Below are positions 25,037 to 33,355 of a stretch of 64,000 nt of DNA, in pieces. Source of the DNA: an uncultured eubacterium 1-6 (GTDB taxonomy: Bacteria > Bacillota > Clostridia > Lachnospirales > Lachnospiraceae); contig CAIFEZ010000005.1 of NCBI GenBank assembly GCA_903789595.1, positions 95,689 to 159,688 of the forward strand, in the 5' to 3' direction. The notes beneath the pieces are model-generated. The model searched no databases. It had not been told where the DNA came from and worked only from the letters and a program-made list of their open reading frames with translations. Both the position numbers and the translations under genes were made by a program. How positions within the stretch are numbered: position 1 is the stretch's first letter; each line of letters begins with the position of its first letter.

Positions 25037-26208
25037 TTAGTCCACACTATTTATGGATAATATCTTATCAAGGCGATTTCTGGTGCTATTAATCATTTCT
25101 GGTTTGAGGCTCATATAGACTTCATGAATCATTTTCGCATTCGCATGGCCGACAATCTGAATGGCAATTGCTTCTGGAATTTCAGCTTCAGCAAGCATAC
25201 AGACATACTCATGACGAAACTGGTGCGCACATACGTCTGCCGTCCAAACAGTGCGTTTTGTAATTTTTGGCACTCCGTTACGCAGATGCTTTTCAGTTGT
25301 TTCCCGTGAATTGAATGCGCCATACCATATTTTCGCCAGAATGACACCCACATACGGTTGTACTGGGAGCCAGAAAGCGGTTTCTGTCTACCGCCAAGGA
25401 TATATGTTTCCGGTGGTTTGTTGCGCAATGGTTCAAGCGCCTCCCGAAGCATTTGCAACAGGGGGATCTTTCGCACTCCTGCAGGCGTTTTGGCCCCATC
25501 AAGCATATGCGGCTTATTTCCCCGCAACTCAATGTGCTTTGTGATGTGGATTGTACTGGCTTCAAAATCAATGTCTTTCATCTGGATCCCGCAGGCCTCA
25601 CCTTTTCGTTCCCCAGTGCATAAGTAGACAACTGCGGGTAGTGCGTCCGAATCCATGTGATGATCTTTTACAATTTTGACCTGATCTGTTGTAGGTGGCT
25701 CTCGCTTGCCTTTCCGGAGCCCATGTGGTACTGTCACAAGTTCGGCTGCATTATGGTCTCCATGCCATTTGGGACTACTTATCCAGGTCTGAAATATTGC
25801 GTTGAGCACTGTTTTCTGGTTGAGGACCGTTGTACGCGCCATACTGGAGAGGGATTTCAGGAATTCGGCTATTTCATAAGGTTCAATTTCTTTAATTCGA
25901 CGGTTGCCGAAACGCTCTTTTGCCCGGCGAATTGCAGGAAGATAGACTTTTTGAGTGCCGTATTTCATATTATAAACGTTTTCTTCATAAGCATCTGCAA
26001 CTTCTTCAAATAAGGGACCCTTGTCCTTTTCCTCCTGTTCAGTTTCTGCGGCTCCCAGTGCTGCATTGCGTTTTCTCCAGACTTCTTCTGGGTCTTTGGA
26101 AGAGAACCAACGACGTTTTTCATCAATGATTTCGGCACGTTCCCAGACACCATTTTTCTTCTGGCGTAGGCCATCCGTGATTTTGCTTTTTGGCATAACA
26201 AACCTCAT
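25037..26208 (-). pseudogene. int: Tyrosine integrase, split by a frameshift
   Basis: The N-terminal and first catalytic parts lie in one frame from 26208 (AP2-like and SAM-like domains, then VVYLCTGERKGEACG with the first catalytic Arg). The continuation TTEKHLRNGVPKITK, then CAHQFRHEY (HxxR), VGHANAKMIHEVY (GHA and nucleophile Tyr), lies in a different frame ending at 25037. The switch is near 25,310. No canonical slippery heptamer is present there, so a one-base indel is likelier than programmed shifting. Without the second part the enzyme would lack HxxR and Tyr. An intact product would be about 390 residues, normal for phage integrases. Confidence 0.8.
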
Positions 26209-26257
26209 ATAGCATTTTAAAAAAGCCGCTCTCGTATTCGGAGCAAAAAGGCTTTTA

Positions 26258-26863
26258 TTAAATTGCGTTATAGACCGGATATAATGAATTGTTGATTAAA
26301 GGACTATATTTGGAAAGAAGTTCTTTTTCTTCTTGCCCGTAAAAGTAGCTATATTTATGATTCAAAGTATTAATTCGTTTGCAAGCTGCCTCAAATGATA
26401 CGTCAAATAAATCGCACAGTTCCTCCGCACCTATGCCGTTATTTCTTCTAGCTAAATATAAAATTACAACCTCTGGCATTAGCAATTGAGTAGCAAAAAA
26501 GTGTGCCTCAATTTCTTGCTGAGGGCCATCACTTTTGTGATCTAAGTAAATATGTCCCACTTCATGTGCCAAGGTCCAATTCAAACGTTCCCTATTGCCT
26601 ATTTCGTCATTATACAAAACAATATAAATAATTGAGCAATTCTTTATTCTTTCTAAAGTAAACCCATCTTTTAAGGCTCCATTGCAAATACCGATGAATT
26701 CTGATAATGAAGCATTAGTAACTTTACAATAATTTTGGATAGAATCGAAAAATATTTTTTTATCATAAACTAATGATCTAACATCTATGCGCAAACTATG
26801 AATATTTTGCTTAAGCAATAATCTTGTGGCCGCTTTTTCGCATTTATCAAAGTCAGGTTTCAA
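26258..26863 (-). CDS. immA: ImmA/IrrE-type metallopeptidase
   Basis: The 201-residue protein has LAHEVGHIYLDH (HExxH zinc site) and EIEAHFFATQLLMP, the family's third ligand and following helix. In ICEBs1-type modules ImmA cleaves the repressor ImmR to trigger induction. It overlaps the repressor gene by 4 bp on the same strand. Confidence 0.85.
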   Translation of the reverse strand: MKPDFDKCEKAATRLLLKQNIHSLRIDVRSLVYDKKIFFDSIQNYCKVTNASLSEFIGICNGALKDGFTLERIKNCSIIYIVLYNDEIGNRERLNWTLAHEVGHIYLDHKSDGPQQEIEAHFFATQLLMPEVVILYLARRNNGIGAEELCDLFDVSFEAACKRINTLNHKYSYFYGQEEKELLSKYSPLINNSLYPVYNAI

Positions 26864-27228
26864 CGATTAAGTTCCTCCTCAGAGACACCTTTGGCCTTCA
26901 AATAAAGATCAATGTTATCTTCAAAATTTTTGATTATCCGTTCACGCTGTTCATCGGGAATATCTGCTGCTCTTCTGGCAAGAAGCAATACTTTTCTTTC
27001 TGTACTATTTTGGGCTGTCATTTCGTTCGTAGTTTGAATGCCTTGCAAATAATCGGAAGAAACACCAAAATATTGTGATATTTTTCCAATATATTTAATA
27101 TAAGATTTTGATTTTCCACTTTTCCAATCTGTAATCACCTGTTTATTAACTCCCAAGTAATCGGCAAGAGCTTGTTGTTCGACCCCCCTTTCGTTTAAAA
27201 GAGATAAGATTTTATCAAGCGTGTTCAT
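26860..27228 (-). CDS. immR: XRE-family prophage repressor (ImmR/CI-like)
   Basis: The 122-residue protein has an N-terminal HTH (QQALADYLGVNKQVITDWKSG) and a helical C-terminal half, the ImmR layout without a peptidase domain. It should bind operators in the adjacent divergent promoter region and be destroyed by the co-transcribed ImmA. Confidence 0.85.
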   Translation of the reverse strand: MNTLDKILSLLNERGVEQQALADYLGVNKQVITDWKSGKSKSYIKYIGKISQYFGVSSDYLQGIQTTNEMTAQNSTERKVLLLARRAADIPDEQRERIIKNFEDNIDLYLKAKGVSEEELNR

Positions 27229-27259
27229 AATTACATCCTCTCAAAATTTCAAAATACGC

Positions 27260-27417
27260 TTGACAGTAAGTAAAATACTTGCTATAATGTGTTTAACAAG
27301 TGACAGACAAGTAAATTACATACTGAAATTACCGTTTAAAATGCTACTTTAAGCGGGCGTAATATTCATTTCTTCCTTACAGTAAGTAATAATACTATTA
27401 TATCACTTATTTGTCAA
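27260..27417. promoter_or_regulatory. Divergent lysis/lysogeny promoters and operator repeats
   Basis: A plus-strand promoter TTGACA (27260-27265), 17 bp, TATAAT (27283-27288) faces the early genes. A minus-strand promoter TTGACA (27412-27417), 17 bp, TATTAT (27389-27394) faces immR-immA. ACAGTAAGTAA occurs within the rightward promoter spacer and next to the leftward -10. A variant, GACAAGTAAATTAC, lies near 27306. These are likely ImmR operators. Confidence 0.8.
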
Positions 27418-27456
27418 TAGTATGACAAATAAAAATCTTGAAAGGAGGAAAATTAC

Positions 27457-27675
27457 TTGCGAAAACAGCATATGCTTACACCTTTTGGTAAAGCTGTAAA
27501 AATTAAATTGGCCGTTGACGACCAAACAATAACCAGCCTTGGCGACAAGATTCGCGCAAAAGGAATAACTTGCTATGATGAGCAAATTTCAAAGTGCCTG
27601 CGCGGAACGCTACATAATGAAAAAATCTTGAATGCAATTTCAGAAATTATGGAGATAGAAAGGAAAACAGTATGA
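27457..27675 (+). CDS. Small HTH regulator (Cro- or excisionase-like)
   Basis: The 72-residue protein has LGDKIRAKGITCYDEQISKCLRG, a likely helix-turn-helix. The start is TTG with AAAGGAGG at good spacing. It is the first gene of the rightward early operon, so a Cro-like role is likely. Confidence 0.65.
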   Translation: MRKQHMLTPFGKAVKIKLAVDDQTITSLGDKIRAKGITCYDEQISKCLRGTLHNEKILNAISEIMEIERKTV

Positions 27676-28268
27676 ACAAAATTATCCCGTTCGATTATCA
27701 CGGCAACGAAGTCCGTAGCCTCATGATTAACAATGAGCCGTGGTTTGTGGCAAAAGATGTGTGCAACGTTCTTGAACTCGGAGACACTTCCAAATCGATT
27801 GCCCGACTTGATGATGATGAAAAGGGTACGAATTCAATTCCCACCCTTGGCGGTTCGCAGGAAATGTCAATCGTTTCCGAATCCGGCCTTTACAGTCTGA
27901 CACTCGGGAGCAAAAAACCAGAAGCAAAGCCGTTCAAGCGTTGGATAACGCATGACGTTCTTCCCACTCTCCGCAAAACCGGTGCATATTCTATCAGTGG
28001 CTATGCTCCAAAAGCAACGTCCCTCGGTGAGGTTGCATCTTTTCTGAAAGTTATGCGGTCCATCATGAAAGAGAACGGACAGTTGCCGGAAAAAATAGCG
28101 GAAATGGCAGAACTCCTATGCAGACAGTTCAACATCAAAATTCCGGAGAACTTTGTAAAGCATAACCCATTTGAGCAGACAAGCCTGTTTAACATTACTG
28201 CAAATATTGTTTTGCCGTCTCTTTCCCCAGGCAAAACAGCAAAAAGCGGTGATTCGGATGCCTCGTGA
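27672..28268 (+). CDS. Bro-N antirepressor-type protein
   Basis: Residues 1-110 form a Bro-N domain (INNEPWFVAKDVCNVLELG, SGLYSLTLGSKKPEAKPFKRWITHDVLPTLRKTGAY). The remaining 88 residues are a short helical tail, not KilAC. It overlaps the preceding HTH gene by 4 bp and the following ATPase gene by 11 bp. Confidence 0.8.
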   Translation: MNKIIPFDYHGNEVRSLMINNEPWFVAKDVCNVLELGDTSKSIARLDDDEKGTNSIPTLGGSQEMSIVSESGLYSLTLGSKKPEAKPFKRWITHDVLPTLRKTGAYSISGYAPKATSLGEVASFLKVMRSIMKENGQLPEKIAEMAELLCRQFNIKIPENFVKHNPFEQTSLFNITANIVLPSLSPGKTAKSGDSDAS

Positions 28269-29571
28269 AAAAGAACTCTATTGTGACACGCTTGAACGCA
28301 TCCGCAAACGCGCAGACGAAGCGGAAATCATCATTGAAACCGATACCGGCCTGAAAATCGACCGCAAGCGCAAGGCCAATATGAGCACGTCCAGTCTCAA
28401 CCTGAAAGAAAACGGCCTGAACGTACCCCGTCCGCAGACGTTCCTGGACGATATCATCACGCCGCTGCAGCTGAACCCGGTCGAGTTCATCCGGAAGCCT
28501 ATTGACGAACAGAACCGGATCATCCTCAACCTGATCGACTACAAATGGGACATGAAGACAATTCAGGACTGGTTCGGGGAAATCCCGCCGAAAGTAGATT
28601 ACCACCAGAACATCCTGCAGGTGCTGAACGACATCCAGGCTGACAACGGGGTGTATTACCAGACCCGGCAGGAGATCAACTCCGAAAGGCGGTACAAGGA
28701 AAAAGACATTGAGGATCTCGCCGCAAAAATCCCGGAACACTACGACGCGGCAAAGTGGGAAGCCTATGATCTCGTCAGCAAGGTTACGGAACTGGAAAAG
28801 ATCCGGTCCCAGAATGCCAAAATCCAGAAATGCAAGGACTATAAGGCGTCCTATGACGACAAGCTCCATGGGATTCAAGCCGACCGGGACAGCGCAATTT
28901 TTGCCGCAAAGGACGCGATTGCAAATGAGCGGCAGGGAATCCTCTCCACTATTGAGCGCCTGAAAGCGGAAATCAAGGCTGAGCAGGACAAGCTGTCCGG
29001 GCTGGAAGCGAAGCAAGACGACAAAATCAAGATTGCGCAGTCCGACTACGAAGCCGTAAAAGCCAAACTGGACAGCAATGTTGGGGTAGCGGCGCAGTAT
29101 GCCGACGAACCGATTACCGACGTATCGACCCTGACCGCCGAAATCAATACGGCTAAGGATATGCAGCGGTATTTGAACGAATATCACCGGATGACGGGTA
29201 TGCAGAGCGACGTTGAAAAGTTACAGGCTAATGCTGATACCCTGACCGAGAAAATCGAACTTGCCCGGAAACTGCCGGGGCAGATCCTCAAAGAAGCAAA
29301 AATCCCAATCAAAGGATTATCGGTCAAGGACGGAAAACCGCTTGTGGATGGGCTGCCGCTCTCGAACCTGTCCGACGGAGAAAAACTTGACCTCTGCGTT
29401 GATGTGGCAATCAGTAACCCGAAGGGCCTGCAAATCATCCTGATCGACGGGGCGGAACGTCTGGACGATAAGAGCCGGGCGGCACTGTACGCAAAGTGCA
29501 AGGCTAAGGGGTTGCAATTTATAGCCACGAGAACGACTAACGACGATGAGCTCAAAGTAACTGAGCTATAA
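28258..29571 (+). CDS. SMC/RecN-like ATPase half lacking Walker A
   Basis: The 437-residue protein has a central coiled coil (about 150-330). It then has LSNLSDGEKLDLCVDVAIS, an ABC signature-like block, and LQIILIDGAERLDDKS, a Walker B. Homologous phage SMC-like proteins start with an extra N-terminal part bearing GxxGxGKT, absent here. The first 30 residues (RKRADEAEIIIETDTGLKI) look like the sequence that normally follows it. The ATG at 28258 is used; the open frame upstream lies within the Bro-N gene. It may be a naturally shortened form or a truncation by insertion of the Bro-N gene. Confidence 0.6.
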   Translation: MPREKELYCDTLERIRKRADEAEIIIETDTGLKIDRKRKANMSTSSLNLKENGLNVPRPQTFLDDIITPLQLNPVEFIRKPIDEQNRIILNLIDYKWDMKTIQDWFGEIPPKVDYHQNILQVLNDIQADNGVYYQTRQEINSERRYKEKDIEDLAAKIPEHYDAAKWEAYDLVSKVTELEKIRSQNAKIQKCKDYKASYDDKLHGIQADRDSAIFAAKDAIANERQGILSTIERLKAEIKAEQDKLSGLEAKQDDKIKIAQSDYEAVKAKLDSNVGVAAQYADEPITDVSTLTAEINTAKDMQRYLNEYHRMTGMQSDVEKLQANADTLTEKIELARKLPGQILKEAKIPIKGLSVKDGKPLVDGLPLSNLSDGEKLDLCVDVAISNPKGLQIILIDGAERLDDKSRAALYAKCKAKGLQFIATRTTNDDELKVTEL

Positions 29572-29584
29572 AGGAGGAAATATT

Positions 29585-29953
29585 ATGGACATCAAAAATC
29601 AGAAGTCAATCCTCGAAATGGCGAACGGGGCCATTTTGGAACGTGCCGACTATGAGATGACAAAAGTCATTGAGAACATTCAGGACGTTAACACCAGCCC
29701 AACTAAAAAGCGCACATTGACACTGACCGTTGAATTTAAGCCGGATTCAGAGCGGCAGCAGATTGGTGTCAGCGTTATTGCAAAGTCCCACCTCGAGCCG
29801 ACTAATCCGGTTAATACAACTCTTTACATTACCGGTGAAGGCAGCAAAACGCAAGCTGTTGAAATGGTACCCAATATTCCCGGACAGCAAGCCATTAACG
29901 GATCCGAACAAGCCGAACCTCCCGTACTCCGCATGGTTAAGAACGAAGCCTAA
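29585..29953 (+). CDS. Conserved phage protein of the recombination module
   Basis: The 122-residue protein has TKKRTLTLTVEFKPDSERQQ and beta-rich sequence, recognisable as a common companion of the SMC-like gene and DUF2303-like gene in phages of this type. Biochemical role unknown. AAAGGAGG precedes the start. Confidence 0.55.
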   Translation: MDIKNQKSILEMANGAILERADYEMTKVIENIQDVNTSPTKKRTLTLTVEFKPDSERQQIGVSVIAKSHLEPTNPVNTTLYITGEGSKTQAVEMVPNIPGQQAINGSEQAEPPVLRMVKNEA

Positions 29954-29982
29954 AACAAATTTTGAAAGGAAGATTTTGAATT

Positions 29983-30711
29983 ATGGATATGACGAGAGAC
30001 TTTATTGAAAAGCTGCAGGAAATGGACGCCCCACACGAAATTGACTATTCCGGGCGCAAATTTGTGGACAAGGAAATGTCAATTCTTCCGCAAGAAGCAC
30101 TTGCACAGCCTCTCAAAACCTCGACGTTGACTTCTATCGTGGATTACATAACGTCCAGTACGGATTCTGCGGCGCTTCCGGCAAATAAATTTGTAATCCA
30201 TATTGCCGAATACGGTACGGTTGACCTGTACCGGGAACTTAATTCCGATAAACGGCGCGATTACCTGATTCATGCCTGCGCTGAAAAATGTGGCTTCCGG
30301 TTTGGAGAGTTTATGCCACTCGAAGACTTCAATATCAATGTGCAGTCCCTTTTCAAGCAGGATGACAATACGGCAGCACTGCTCCAGTTTATCGGCAGTG
30401 TAAAATCTGATTCCGGCGTCCAGCAGGAAGATAACGGCGTGACACAGAAAATTACGGCGAACCGCGGTATTTCGCTGGGAATCAGCAAAGAAGTCCCTAA
30501 TCCGATTATGTTAAAACCCTATCGGGCCTTTACCGAAATCGACCAGCCGCAGAGCGCGTTTGTGTTCCGGCTCCAAAAGGACGACCGGGTGGGTGTGACG
30601 GCCGCACTGTTTGAAGCCGACGGCGCCGCATGGAAGCATGAAGCGATTGAATCCATTAAGAACTATCTCACTAAAGAGCTGGATGACCAGTCGGTCATCA
30701 TTCTGGCGTAA
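29983..30711 (+). CDS. DUF2303-like phage protein
   Basis: The 242-residue protein resembles DUF2303 (HIAEYGTVDLYRELNSDKRRDYLIHA; GEFMPLEDFNINVQSLF; RAFTEIDQPQSAFVFRL), a family found next to RecE-like nucleases in phages. Function unknown. GAAAGGAAG upstream. Confidence 0.65.
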   Translation: MDMTRDFIEKLQEMDAPHEIDYSGRKFVDKEMSILPQEALAQPLKTSTLTSIVDYITSSTDSAALPANKFVIHIAEYGTVDLYRELNSDKRRDYLIHACAEKCGFRFGEFMPLEDFNINVQSLFKQDDNTAALLQFIGSVKSDSGVQQEDNGVTQKITANRGISLGISKEVPNPIMLKPYRAFTEIDQPQSAFVFRLQKDDRVGVTAALFEADGAAWKHEAIESIKNYLTKELDDQSVIILA

Positions 30712-30771
30712 CCATTGACATGCAGGGGGGCGGGCAGCACCGCCGCCATATATTTAGAAAGGATTATACAA

Positions 30772-31551
30772 ATGATTCTTGCAGCCGAAAATTATTACTC
30801 CCGTGAAGCCAACGAAGCCTATATGTCCGTGTCCCAGTTCAAGAGCTTTGAGCGCTGTGAGGCCGCCGCTATGGCGGAACTCCGGGGTGAATACGTCCGG
30901 CAGAAAACAACAGCCCTGCTTGTCGGCTCCTATGTGGATGCTTATTTTGAGGGTACTCTACCGGTATTCAAGGGACAGCATCCGGAAATTTTTAAACGTG
31001 ACGGCAGTCTTAAAGCTAATTATACAAAAGCCGAACAAATTATCCAGCGCTGTGAGTCCGACCCTCTTTTCATGGAGTACATGAGCGGGCAAAAGCAGGT
31101 TATCAAAACCGCCGAGCTATTCGGAACCCCATGGAAAATCAAAATTGACAGTTATCTTCCCGGGGATAAAATCGTTGACCTGAAATGCATGCGGAGCATT
31201 GAGCCGGTTATGGGCGTTTCGTTTGTGGAGCACTGGGAATATGACCTGCAGATGGCCGTTTATTCTGCTGTTGAGGGCAATGGCCTCGAAACCTATCTGG
31301 CGGTTGCCACAAAGGAAGACGTGCCGAACCTGGAACTGATTCACATACCGAAATGGCGCCGGGATGAATGCCTTGAAAACGTGCAGAAACTGCTGCCGCA
31401 TTTTCTTGACGTAAAGGCCGGCAAAGCAGAACCGGAGCGGTGCGGAATCTGCGACTACTGCAAGGCAACGAAAAAGCTGACCGGCCCTATTGACTATCAG
31501 GAAGCCGGGTACAGCAAGAAAGAGCTGGATGCTATGAAAGGGGTTTATTAA
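30772..31551 (+). CDS. RecE/exonuclease VIII-like PD-(D/E)XK nuclease
   Basis: ATG 30772 (MILAAENYYSREANEAYMSV) has GAAAGGATT upstream. An earlier in-frame ATG at 30715 lies at the end of the previous gene and is less likely. The protein has LLVGSYVDAYFEG, WKIKIDSYLPGDKIVDLKC (the D...DxK catalytic core, with D and K in IVDLK) and a C-terminal Cys cluster CGICDYC. It would resect double-stranded ends for annealing-type recombination with the following genes. Confidence 0.82.
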   Translation: MILAAENYYSREANEAYMSVSQFKSFERCEAAAMAELRGEYVRQKTTALLVGSYVDAYFEGTLPVFKGQHPEIFKRDGSLKANYTKAEQIIQRCESDPLFMEYMSGQKQVIKTAELFGTPWKIKIDSYLPGDKIVDLKCMRSIEPVMGVSFVEHWEYDLQMAVYSAVEGNGLETYLAVATKEDVPNLELIHIPKWRRDECLENVQKLLPHFLDVKAGKAEPERCGICDYCKATKKLTGPIDYQEAGYSKKELDAMKGVY

Positions 31552-31552
31552 A

Positions 31553-32203
31553 ATGGCTAATGCCTTAGTTTATTGCCCGTCCGGCGGCGGGAAAACGGTT
31601 AATGCAACCCGTGTGGCGATCGGCAAGCGGGGGAAGAATCTTCTCCTGTGCTCCGACAATTCCGCAGTTGTCCTGCGGAACTTTGACCGCCCGAATCTGG
31701 AAACCATAAATCTGGCAAGCATTAAGCAGTTCCTGAGCACATTTGATAATGCTGTCAGTGCAGAAAAATACGACTGCATTATTGTGGACAACCTTTCCGA
31801 CCTGTTCGATATGTGGATACTCGAACTGGATGCCAGCGGCAAATTCAAAGATATGCGGCAGGCTTACCAGAGCGTTTACCAGGCGCTCAAGCGCCTGGTC
31901 CGCAAAGCGGGGCAGGTCAGCACAAACGTTATTTTCACGGCGTGGCACGACGACAGAGAAGTTACTCTAAGCAACGGCACAAAAATAAACCGTATTACGC
32001 CGAAGCTGCAACCGAAAATCCTGGACAATATCTGCGGCCTGTGCAATATCGTGGCCTACATAAATACCGTCGAAAAGGACGGGAAAAAGCAGTGGTACTA
32101 CATCCTCGAAGGGACACCTCAGCTTTATGCGAAGGATCAGCTCTTCTGCCGGAAATCATGTATGCCGGAAGACCTATTTAACGGAAAGGGCGTGAAGGCA
32201 TGA
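31553..32203 (+). CDS. AAA_24/Sak4-like recombination ATPase
   Basis: The 216-residue protein has Walker A YCPSGGGKTVNA at the N-terminus and Walker B CIIVDNLSDLF, then FTAWHDDREV. This is the small RecA-like AAA_24 family that includes Sak4 single-strand annealing/strand-exchange proteins. It follows the RecE-like nuclease directly, as expected of a phage recombination operon. Confidence 0.8.
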   Translation: MANALVYCPSGGGKTVNATRVAIGKRGKNLLLCSDNSAVVLRNFDRPNLETINLASIKQFLSTFDNAVSAEKYDCIIVDNLSDLFDMWILELDASGKFKDMRQAYQSVYQALKRLVRKAGQVSTNVIFTAWHDDREVTLSNGTKINRITPKLQPKILDNICGLCNIVAYINTVEKDGKKQWYYILEGTPQLYAKDQLFCRKSCMPEDLFNGKGVKA

Positions 32204-32772
32204 AAGCTACTATAAACGCAAATGACCTCAAGCGCTTGATTGCTGCGACGGAAAAATTTGTGGAAAGGAATTGTGCAAAAACAATATACAGGTTTATTCG
32301 TTTGGAATTTTCTAAAGAATTCAGCCGTGTAACTGCGATTTCAACCGACGGGTACCGACTTTCCCTTGAACATGCTGTGTGCAGTGATATTGATGAGGAC
32401 TTTACAGCATACATAAAGCCACAGCTTCCGCCTTCTTACTCAAAATATGATAACGCAACAATAGAGCTAAAAGATAGCAAATGCTTCATTGAAGTCAACG
32501 GATCTATTGTTGGGTACAAACAGCCACACGATGATTTTCTTGATTACAAAGAAACTGTTAAAAATGCAACGGATGGGGCGCCTGCCTTGCGCATTGGCTT
32601 TAACGGAAATCTGTTGATTTCGGCATTGCAGGAAGCAAAAACGTCATGCGGCAATTCGTTTCGGAAACCAGTTGTTTTGGAATTTCGCGGGTCTCTTTCG
32701 CCTGCGATAATTCGCACAAATGATGATGATATGAAACTTGTACTGCCGGTACGGCTGGAAGGAGATAAATAA
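32200..32772 (+). CDS. Sliding clamp-like (DnaN-like) short phage protein
   Basis: The 190-residue protein contains TAISTDGYRLSLE and ends IIRTNDDDMKLVLPVRL, both like beta-clamp segments (ATDGyRLa near the domain core and the M-PvRl C-terminus). It is about half the normal length of DnaN (about 370), so it has one and a half clamp domains. It may act as a clamp decoy or a different oligomer. It overlaps the ATPase gene by 4 bp. Confidence 0.6.
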   Translation: MKATINANDLKRLIAATEKFVERNCAKTIYRFIRLEFSKEFSRVTAISTDGYRLSLEHAVCSDIDEDFTAYIKPQLPPSYSKYDNATIELKDSKCFIEVNGSIVGYKQPHDDFLDYKETVKNATDGAPALRIGFNGNLLISALQEAKTSCGNSFRKPVVLEFRGSLSPAIIRTNDDDMKLVLPVRLEGDK

Positions 32773-32774
32773 TC

Positions 32775-33320
32775 ATGAAAGATTGGAAATATAACTCTGA
32801 CGACTATGATGCTGACGATTATGGCGTCCTTCCCGCTGGCAAATACCGGGTCCGCATTGCGGACGTGGAAGAAAAGCAGTCAAAAGCCGGCAATGATATG
32901 TACGTTCTAACGCTGGATGTGTCCGGCAGCAATTCAAAACTGTGGTACTACATGGTGTTTATGCCTGACAATGTAAAGCTCACAAACGCAAAGCTCGGCA
33001 CTATTTTCGATTCATTCGGTATTACCCCGGGCGATCTCAACATTGAGCACTGGAAGGGCAAAGTCGGCGCCTGCAAGGTGAAGCACGAGGAATACGACGG
33101 GGAGCCGCAGGCGAAGGTACATTACTTCCTGAAAAAGAAAGAACAGGAGAAGCTGCCTGCGTGGGTGGAGCCGGAAAAAGCAAATCCGCAGGATGAAAAG
33201 CCAGCCTATTCTGGAAGTAATTACTCAGCCGCTGATGTTGGTTATTTCGATGGAAGCAATAGCCCAAATAGCGGATTTGAAGAAATCCCGACTCCCTCTG
33301 ATGATGACCTGCCGTTCTAA
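32775..33320 (+). CDS. DUF669 protein with SSB-like acidic tip
   Basis: The 181-residue protein matches DUF669 (YGVLPAGKYRVRIADVEEKQS, GNDMYVLTLDVSG), a phage ssDNA-binding or recombination-accessory family. The last residues, PTPSDDDLPF, mimic the C-terminal tip of SSB (DDDIPF), which recruits host repair and replication proteins. The same tip ends the next protein. Confidence 0.75.
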   Translation: MKDWKYNSDDYDADDYGVLPAGKYRVRIADVEEKQSKAGNDMYVLTLDVSGSNSKLWYYMVFMPDNVKLTNAKLGTIFDSFGITPGDLNIEHWKGKVGACKVKHEEYDGEPQAKVHYFLKKKEQEKLPAWVEPEKANPQDEKPAYSGSNYSAADVGYFDGSNSPNSGFEEIPTPSDDDLPF

Positions 33321-33355
33321 ATTTTTGAAAGCTGGACTGGATGTGATGCCTTACA

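Noticed and set aside
28195..29187. Long minus-strand ORFs opposite the SMC-like, terminase, portal and tape measure genes
   Set aside because: They lie opposite strongly supported genes with recognisable motifs, lack ribosome binding sites and show no domain patterns. They follow from GC-rich third positions.
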